Part shown: one piece after another, positions 58,645 to 64,000 of the stretch
Layout: each line of letters starts with the position of its first letter
Numbering within the stretch: the stretch's first letter is position 1
NCBI GenBank assembly: GCA_001689485.1
Contig: LUJQ01000074.1
Coordinates: 3,579 to 67,578, forward strand
Direction of reading: 5' to 3'
Source: Bacteroidales bacterium M6
GTDB taxonomy: Bacteria; Bacteroidota; Bacteroidia; Bacteroidales; Muribaculaceae
Length of the DNA: 64,000 bases
Translations under genes and position numbers: made by a program
Notes under the pieces: generated by a model
Databases searched by the model: none
What the model saw: only the letters and a program-made list of their open reading frames with translations
What the model was told of the DNA's origin: nothing

Positions 58645-60573
58645 ATGAAACTATACAGCATAATCACAATCATACTCCTCTTTGCCTTGCAGACATTTGT
58701 CGCAAGCGCCAAACCTAAACAACTTACCCCGACCATCACTTGGGAACTTCAAAAAGACGGTACACTCATGATTACCGGCGCAGGAGATATGCCTGATTTT
58801 AAAGCCTATACTGATGATTTTTGGATAAAAGAGAAAACCATGAAAAAAATCAAGAAGATTGTAATCGGAGAAGGGATAACTTCTATCGGAGATTGTAACT
58901 TTTATGGCTTTATCAGTTCTGAGAATCTTTCCGGCATTTCCCTTCCAACCTCTTTGCGCTCAATTGGGGAAAACGCGTTTGGTCTGTGGCCGAGGATACC
59001 TATTGAAATTCCTGATGGAGTCGAGCTTATAGATCGACAGGCATTCAAATATTCAATAATCCAAACGATTAAATTACCTAAGAATGTAAAAATCGGCCAA
59101 GAGGCATTTTACGGCTCTATGCTCACAAATATCGATTTCCAAAACGGTTCACCCTCAATTGGGGAAAGAGCTTTTGTGGGATGTCGTATCGGCTCTGTGG
59201 AAAATGCTGATAATCTTTCTGAAGAATACCTCAATCCCGGATATTTCACCGGCCCATTTATTGATGGGATAATGCAAATCAGACTACAGAAAGAAAAAGA
59301 GCTTGCGGGAGCAGAAGCGCAAAAGCGGCTTGAAGAGGAGGCAGATGCTAAAAAACGGGCTGAGGAGGCCGAAGCCCTGAAACCGAAGCCAAAAGCTGTC
59401 GCCACAACAGTAAATTCACCCACTACTCAACCTATATCCCAAATAGTATGGCCTGCTGACCGGCGTGTAGTCCGGGTCAACAACTACGACAGCGACTTCC
59501 GCTTCACCGACGGAATGTTGCCAATATGGAACAGCGACCTCAATGCCTGGGGTTTCGTTGACGAGAGCGGACGCCTTGCAGTCCCTTACGAATGGCAGTT
59601 TGATAGCTTTGACACCCCACATTTCGACAGCGGACATTGCCTTGTGGCCAAATACGAGAAATCACCGGCAGGCATAAGCTACAAACGTTGGTATATAATC
59701 GACAAACAAGGACGTTCGGTCAAATTGCCGGCCAATATCGAAAAAGTATCCAACTTCCAAAACGGCATAGCCTCGGTTGTAAGCAAGAAAGGCAATGTCG
59801 CAACCCAGTTCTTCATAAATACGAAAGGCGTCCGTGTTTTTCCAAACCTCAGCAGGACAATCATGTGGGCCTACGTCACTCCTGACCCGATTGCAGCCCG
59901 TCCATTCAAAAACGGCTTGGCAGCATACTACGACCGCGACACCGAACGCTACGGATTCATCAACACAAAGGGGCAGTTTGTAGTGAAACCCGTGTTCCTT
60001 GACGCACACGATTTCAGCGACGGACTTGCCGCAGTCAAACTCCCGGCCACCCAGTCCAATCCTGCGGCGTGGGGGTTCATCGACACCTCCGGCAAGATGG
60101 TCATTCCGGCGAAGTTCTCAATCGAACCGGGCAATTTCCGCACAGGACGCGCACCTGTCGAGAAACGCAACGGCCACAAAGTCATGATTGACAAGTCGGG
60201 CGAAGTGGTCAGTCCCGAGTTTTACGAACTTTCAGAATGTTTCTCCAACGGCAATGCCATCGCCGGAAACCGGGGCTACAATTACTTCCTAATCGACAGC
60301 GACTATAAGCAAATCAGCGAAGGCATGCCCGACATATCTCTCAAAGACCAACCATTCTTAGAAAGAAACGGCGTCTTTGTTCCCTGCTACAAAGGGCAAT
60401 ATGGCGCAACACCACGCCTCACCTCCACCGCACAATTCCTGCTCGGTCAGACCAAAGACGGGAGGGCAGGCTACCTTTCCGACAATCTCATACATATCAA
60501 ACATAACGGCATTGATGCATTCATGACCTATGACGGCGTAGTGGTGTTCTCAATCGAAGATAATGAATTCTAA
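58645..60573 (+). CDS. Secreted leucine-rich / WG-repeat fusion protein
   Basis: 642 residues; signal peptide MKLYSIITIILLFALQTFVA. Residues 30-210 are BspA-like LRR_5 repeats (ITWELQKDGTLMITGAGDMP, IGEGITSIGDCNFYGF, LPTSLRSIGENAFGLWP). A charged coiled-coil linker follows (LQKEKELAGAEAQKRLEEEA). The C-terminal half holds WG repeats: AWGFVDESGRLAVPYEW, RYGFINTKGQFVVKPVF, AWGFIDTSGKMVIPAKF and KVMIDKSGEVVSPEF. Both parts are usually binding modules. The N-terminal half is AT-rich and the C-terminal half markedly GC-richer, suggesting a mosaic origin. Function unknown. Confidence 0.75.
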   Translation: MKLYSIITIILLFALQTFVASAKPKQLTPTITWELQKDGTLMITGAGDMPDFKAYTDDFWIKEKTMKKIKKIVIGEGITSIGDCNFYGFISSENLSGISLPTSLRSIGENAFGLWPRIPIEIPDGVELIDRQAFKYSIIQTIKLPKNVKIGQEAFYGSMLTNIDFQNGSPSIGERAFVGCRIGSVENADNLSEEYLNPGYFTGPFIDGIMQIRLQKEKELAGAEAQKRLEEEADAKKRAEEAEALKPKPKAVATTVNSPTTQPISQIVWPADRRVVRVNNYDSDFRFTDGMLPIWNSDLNAWGFVDESGRLAVPYEWQFDSFDTPHFDSGHCLVAKYEKSPAGISYKRWYIIDKQGRSVKLPANIEKVSNFQNGIASVVSKKGNVATQFFINTKGVRVFPNLSRTIMWAYVTPDPIAARPFKNGLAAYYDRDTERYGFINTKGQFVVKPVFLDAHDFSDGLAAVKLPATQSNPAAWGFIDTSGKMVIPAKFSIEPGNFRTGRAPVEKRNGHKVMIDKSGEVVSPEFYELSECFSNGNAIAGNRGYNYFLIDSDYKQISEGMPDISLKDQPFLERNGVFVPCYKGQYGATPRLTSTAQFLLGQTKDGRAGYLSDNLIHIKHNGIDAFMTYDGVVVFSIEDNEF

Positions 60574-60627
60574 AGGACATAAGGCCAGGAACAAGTAAGT
60601 AATAAACATTATAAACAGCTGTAAACA

Positions 60628-61542
60628 ATGAAAACAAAACATTTTTTAGTAGCATTTTTGGCAATGCTGATTGTCCCGTTTGCAATCGGGGCGGCTAATC
60701 CGTTTGACGGGATATGGCAGAAAAACAACTCGTGGGGAGAACCTTACAATGACTTGCGTCTGAGTATTGACAACCCCTCTGCACCGGGTAGTTACAACGA
60801 GCTTGAAATGGATGGTGTCGGTGTAACGTTCTCTAAAATCATAGCCCGTGGCGAAAACTCGGTGACATTGGCCGATGACTACGGATACACAGGGAAAATC
60901 ACATACGACCCCGCCGGACAGACCTTGAAAATAAAAATATTTGCCCAGGATGGGAAGACCGCTATAGTCAATCTGTCGTTCGATGAGAAGAAGCATCATC
61001 TGACCATGGTGGTTGCGAACGACAACTGCGATATCGTTAGCCCGGCTGATGAATCGGTTAAAATCGGTGTAGCCCGCAAAGGTGAGATGTTTAAATATTC
61101 CGGTAAATCGACCTATTCAGGTCATGAAATCGTGCTTCCAGACGGGCGTAAGGGGATAGTTCACGGCAATCTCAGCCCTGAAGAACCGATTGATGAGAAT
61201 GTAATCGGGAGTGAGTGGGTATGCTCTCCTGATGACGGGGAGGATGTTCGGATTAGTCTTAACATTGAATTGCTTGGCGACGATATGGTAAGGATTGTGG
61301 AAACTACGATGTACCCTCCTACACCTACAGGAGCCATTCGGATGGCTGATGTCGCAAGTTATCTGGGTATGATAAAAGGCAACCGTATCATCCTCACCCA
61401 TTCGGCAGGTATGGACGGGAGTTATTCAACAACGTTTGAGGAGTTCAGCCAGATGGACTCACCTCTTGAAATCATCTACAGGCCCGGGATTGTTTACCAG
61501 ATTTCCTTCAATGGGAAAGATTTCTGCAAGAACAATAACTGA
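60628..61542 (+). CDS. Secreted protein of unknown function
   Basis: 304 residues; signal peptide MKTKHFLVAFLAMLIVPFAI, cleavage near GAA. The region after it (NPFDGIWQKNNSWGEPYNDL, then EMDGVGVTFSKIIARGENSV) has the strand-rich look of lipocalin-like or DUF2147-like secreted proteins, repeated in the second half (GSEWVCSPDDGEDVRISLNI, VRIVETTMYPP). I do not recognise the family. It lies 54 bases after the LRR/WG gene and is followed by repeat copy D, so it is probably the last gene of that transcript. Confidence 0.55.
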   Translation: MKTKHFLVAFLAMLIVPFAIGAANPFDGIWQKNNSWGEPYNDLRLSIDNPSAPGSYNELEMDGVGVTFSKIIARGENSVTLADDYGYTGKITYDPAGQTLKIKIFAQDGKTAIVNLSFDEKKHHLTMVVANDNCDIVSPADESVKIGVARKGEMFKYSGKSTYSGHEIVLPDGRKGIVHGNLSPEEPIDENVIGSEWVCSPDDGEDVRISLNIELLGDDMVRIVETTMYPPTPTGAIRMADVASYLGMIKGNRIILTHSAGMDGSYSTTFEEFSQMDSPLEIIYRPGIVYQISFNGKDFCKNNN

Positions 61543-61566
61543 TTAGTATCGTGCTGTCTGTCATAT

Positions 61567-61636
61567 GACAGCACCCTTGCCATTTGAGCGAAAGCCACGG
61601 CGGTGTGTCAAAATATGGAATTTTGACACACCGCCG
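61567..61636 (+). repeat. 3'-end repeat element, copy D
   Basis: Reads gacagcacccttgccatttg, then agcgaaagcca, and ends in a stem-loop at 61598-61636 with arms cggcggtgtgtcaaaat and attttgacacaccgccg, followed by tttt. It starts 24 bases after the stop of the unknown secreted protein. The arms pair almost perfectly, making this the best-preserved hairpin of the four. Confidence 0.82.
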
Positions 61637-61667
61637 TTTTGTTTACAGGGGATATTTTCTTTTCCAA

Positions 61668-62717
61668 TCAATACATAGGGGTGAATGGCGCCGACTTCTT
61701 GAGGTGCGAGTTGGCGCAACCCACGAGGCTTTCCGTGTGGGATGTGTCGAGCTTCAGCACCGGTGCCCCGTCATAAAGGTCGAGTTTCATCAAGTCCACA
61801 TAATAGTAGCCCGGGTTGGTTACTATGTCGAAATAGTAACACTTGTTTTTCAAATCGGCGTATGAACGCCACTGTGTTGACGAAAGGTTGGGTTCCCCTT
61901 CGATTTCGTAGGTGTAAGGCACGCTGACATCCGCCATGATGCTGCGCGTGATGCTTACTGCCAGCGAGGCATCGGCGGTCAGCTCTACATGGTGGGCGAA
62001 ATAGTTGGCGCGCACGCATCTGCTGGGGCTTGAAACCGTTCCCGGCAGCATATTCTTTCCGCCTATGTTTTCCCAATAGTCGATAATCGCCGTCATGGCA
62101 GGCCAATTCGGGTCGTTGGTCATGGCCCGGTAATCGCCCATGTCATAGACACGGATGTTACCGTGGTCGAATTCGAAAATCACGGATTTGCCCGAAGCGT
62201 CGGTCACCCCCCAGTGCAATGCCGAAACAGTGCCGCCGTCGAAAGTGGCACCCCCGATTGAGAAATCCTGTTTTTTAAGCACGGCCACAACCTCGTCGGT
62301 AGTGGCATTCATATCCAGCAGCCATCCCACGAACATTGCCATCGACATCGGGGCACGCCCTTTTGTCTCGTCGTTTTGATAGACCGTGCCCTTGCAGAAA
62401 AGACCGTTTATCACAAGCCCCATCTCGTTCATCCCTTCGGTGATGCCGCCGTCGTAGCCCACGGCATAGACTGCCCCGTATTTCGAAGTCCATTCTACCG
62501 CCCCCGGCTGGTCGGAACCTTTTTTGGCCATCCCCCTGGGATAGACATAGAGGTTTGTGGGAATCGGTGTTTTCCAGTCGAGCGACCGCCCTACTATGTT
62601 GACCGAATCCAAACCTTTATAGAGAACACGCGAACAAGCCCCGGCCTCGGCGGGAGCCATAACCGATGCTGCAAACATGATTGCCGCAGCCCCGATTCCA
62701 TAAATCATTCTTTTCAT
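61668..62717 (-). CDS. Exported choloylglycine-hydrolase-family enzyme (bile salt hydrolase / penicillin acylase type)
   Basis: 349 residues from the ATG at 62717; a TTG at 62723 would add two residues. The signal peptide MKRMIYGIGAAAIMFAASVM ends AEAGA, directly before Cys28, which would become the N-terminal nucleophile after cleavage (CSRVLYKG). Other active-site positions of the Ntn family fit: Arg and Asp in VGRSLDWKTP, Asn in MTNDPNWPAM and Arg in SPSRCVRANYF. Enzymes of this group split amide bonds in conjugated bile salts, penicillin V or acyl-homoserine lactones. A gut Bacteroidales host makes bile salts the most likely substrate, but sequence alone does not decide. Confidence 0.87.
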   Translation of the reverse strand: MKRMIYGIGAAAIMFAASVMAPAEAGACSRVLYKGLDSVNIVGRSLDWKTPIPTNLYVYPRGMAKKGSDQPGAVEWTSKYGAVYAVGYDGGITEGMNEMGLVINGLFCKGTVYQNDETKGRAPMSMAMFVGWLLDMNATTDEVVAVLKKQDFSIGGATFDGGTVSALHWGVTDASGKSVIFEFDHGNIRVYDMGDYRAMTNDPNWPAMTAIIDYWENIGGKNMLPGTVSSPSRCVRANYFAHHVELTADASLAVSITRSIMADVSVPYTYEIEGEPNLSSTQWRSYADLKNKCYYFDIVTNPGYYYVDLMKLDLYDGAPVLKLDTSHTESLVGCANSHLKKSAPFTPMY

Positions 62718-62831
62718 AAACAAACCGTTATACGTAATGACTATTTAACAACCAAACCACATCATGGGTTTACCACATACGGTTATGCGACCTCCGGCTT
62801 GCAGGTTATGCTTTGAATGTCCGTCAGTATG

Positions 62832-62879
62832 GCAAAAGCGATGTGCCGGTATTGAAAACGCCCGGCACATCGCTTTTGC
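62832..62879. terminator. Strong terminator downstream of the aspartate decarboxylase gene
   Basis: Perfect 18-bp inverted repeat gcaaaagcgatgtgccgg (62832-62849) and its complement (62862-62879) with a 12-base loop, starting 17 bases beyond the aminotransferase-type gene stop. It separates that gene from the bile-salt-hydrolase-like gene on the same strand. Confidence 0.82.
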
Positions 62880-62896
62880 ATGGGGGATGGCGGATT

Positions 62897-64000
62897 TCAG
62901 CCCTGTTTTGCCCCGTCGGACGATTTCCACTCGTCGGCGAACTGGTCGAGAATCTTGCGTATGTTTTGGCCGAGGCGCACGTAGTCGGCCTCGTCAAGGT
63001 TGGCGAGCGACACCCTGATGCTCCAGCGCGGGCCGTCGAAGCCGTCGCCGTTAAGCACCACGCTGCCGGTTTCGGAAGCCAGGCGGAACACTGCTGTCAG
63101 CGGGTTGTAGGTCCTGTCGATATAGTCGGCAAACTCTTTGCCGTGAAGTTTTTCCGCCCATACCAAAAGGTCGATTTCGGAATAATAGTCGGCACGTAGC
63201 GGGTCGGCCGGCATGGTGAATCCGAAACTTTTCCACAAGGCATTGTAACGGTCGTGAATCAGTTTCAACATTCTCTCATGATAAATTCCTTCTTTATCAA
63301 GCAGGGACCCGAGTGCGAAAAGCGACATCTGAATCTGCTGTGGCGTTGACAATCCCGCCGTGTGGTTCAGTGCGATAAGGCGGCTTTCGGCTACCATGCG
63401 GTCGATAAATCCAAGATTTTTCACGTCGAGGGTGAGGGTCTGGTATCTTTGCTCAAGGAGGGCTTTCTTATCATCGGGCAGCTCGGAAATCAGGCGGTCG
63501 AACACGTTGTCACGGCTCACGGCTGTAACAGCAATGCGCCACCCCGTAGCCCCGTAATATTTCGAGAACGAATAGCATGACATCGAATTATAGGGGAGGT
63601 CGGCGATGAGGCTGCGGTAGCCCTTGACAAAAGTGCCGTAAACGTCGTCGGTCAGAATCATCAGGTCGGGGTTGGCCTTTACGGCTTCCTTTATTGCCTC
63701 GACTGTTTCGGGGGCTATCGCATAGCTAGGCGGATTCGACGGGTTGACCACGAACAGCATCTTATATCTGGGGTCTTTCAGCCGGGCGATATCCTCAGGG
63801 TTATACTGCCATGTGTGCAGGCCGTCCTTATCCATTGCGTCGGCCTTGATGTCCAGCACATCATATTCGAATTCATCCAATTGGGGAATCTCGATGTAGG
63901 GTGTGAAAATCGGCACCATGATGGCAATCGAGTCGCCTTTCTCAAGCAGGAAATTATGTCTCAGCACGTTGAAAGCATAGCACATCCCGGCTGTGGAACC
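62897..64000 (-). CDS. aspD: Aspartate 4-decarboxylase, 5' end beyond the window
   Basis: The frame is open to the window edge (reads GSTAGMCYAFNVL), so 368 C-terminal residues are seen. Fold-type I PLP enzyme: MLFVVNPSNPPSYAIAPETV carries the aminotransferase Asn, LTDDVYGTFV the Asp-Val-Tyr block, and CYSFSKYYGATGWRIAVTAV the PLP-binding Lys (SFSKYYG). The VNPSNPPS form and the long insertion after the Lys are typical of the aspartate beta-decarboxylase group (about 530-550 residues), which converts aspartate to alanine and CO2. A strong terminator follows. The symbol is a family assignment. Confidence 0.82.
   Translation of the reverse strand, partial: GSTAGMCYAFNVLRHNFLLEKGDSIAIMVPIFTPYIEIPQLDEFEYDVLDIKADAMDKDGLHTWQYNPEDIARLKDPRYKMLFVVNPSNPPSYAIAPETVEAIKEAVKANPDLMILTDDVYGTFVKGYRSLIADLPYNSMSCYSFSKYYGATGWRIAVTAVSRDNVFDRLISELPDDKKALLEQRYQTLTLDVKNLGFIDRMVAESRLIALNHTAGLSTPQQIQMSLFALGSLLDKEGIYHERMLKLIHDRYNALWKSFGFTMPADPLRADYYSEIDLLVWAEKLHGKEFADYIDRTYNPLTAVFRLASETGSVVLNGDGFDGPRWSIRVSLANLDEADYVRLGQNIRKILDQFADEWKSSDGAKQG

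Noticed and set aside
1..64000. CRISPR arrays, rRNA or tRNA genes, complete insertion sequences with transposase
   Set aside because: No regularly spaced repeats, no recognisable RNA gene and no transposase or integrase was found when reading both strands; a covariance-model scan would be needed to exclude small RNAs.

Overview
The window reads as a chromosome segment of a gut Bacteroidales bacterium, most like the Muribaculaceae/Bacteroidaceae. This is inferred from paired SusC/SusD proteins, many lipoproteins with Bacteroidetes-style lipoboxes, -7 boxes of the TAnnTTTG type, start sites without Shine-Dalgarno sequences, BspA-type leucine-rich proteins and an exported bile-salt-hydrolase-like enzyme. 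Most genes look GC-rich. The restriction-modification pair (27.4-29.4 kb), the leucine-rich gene at 38.7 kb and the stretch 56.6-61.5 kb are visibly AT-richer. No rRNA, tRNA or CRISPR array was seen.

Region 1 (0.3-37.0 kb) is a large polysaccharide utilization locus on the + strand. An ECF sigma factor and a very short anti-sigma-like ORF come first. Then follow a GH38-type alpha-mannosidase, a GH92 lipoprotein, a GH2 enzyme, a GH78 rhamnosidase, the uptake block (SusD, two small surface lipoproteins, SusC, SusD, SusC) and two paralogous propeller proteins, the second with a frameshifted signal peptide. A type II restriction-modification pair on the opposite strand interrupts the locus. After it come two more GH92 enzymes, a MITE-like element inserted at a stop codon, a GH130 lipoprotein and an SGNH esterase. 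Three GH92 genes plus GH38, GH130 and GH2 point to a mannose-rich glycan; GH78 suggests rhamnose decoration. No endo-acting glycanase is visible.

Region 2 (37.1-42.5 kb) holds an MFS exporter, a BspA-like leucine-rich protein, and ahpF and ahpC for peroxide defence.

Region 3 (42.6-51.5 kb, - strand) is a seven-gene unit: periplasmic adaptor, ABC ATPase, two FtsX/MacB-type permeases, TolC-type channel, NtrC-type sigma-54 activator and its histidine kinase. It looks like a MacAB-TolC-style export machine with its own two-component regulator. Tandem repeats sit at both ends of the tolC-like gene, and sigma-54-like sequences lie in the upstream region shared with trmB.

Region 4 (51.9-56.5 kb, + strand) is a housekeeping group: trmB, an Mrp-type ATPase, aroQ, an O-methyltransferase, ribF and a small membrane protein. 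Region 5 (56.6-64 kb) has a lipoprotein with a TonB C-terminal domain, a leucine-rich/WG-repeat fusion, an unknown secreted protein, a bile-salt-hydrolase-like enzyme and the 3' part of an aspartate 4-decarboxylase gene that runs off the window.

The most unusual signals are non-coding. A two-part element occurs four times, each time at the 3' end of a + strand gene. A 261-bp MITE-like element appears to have duplicated the TAA stop codon of a GH92 gene. Inverted octamer repeats abut the promoter of the NtrC-type regulator.
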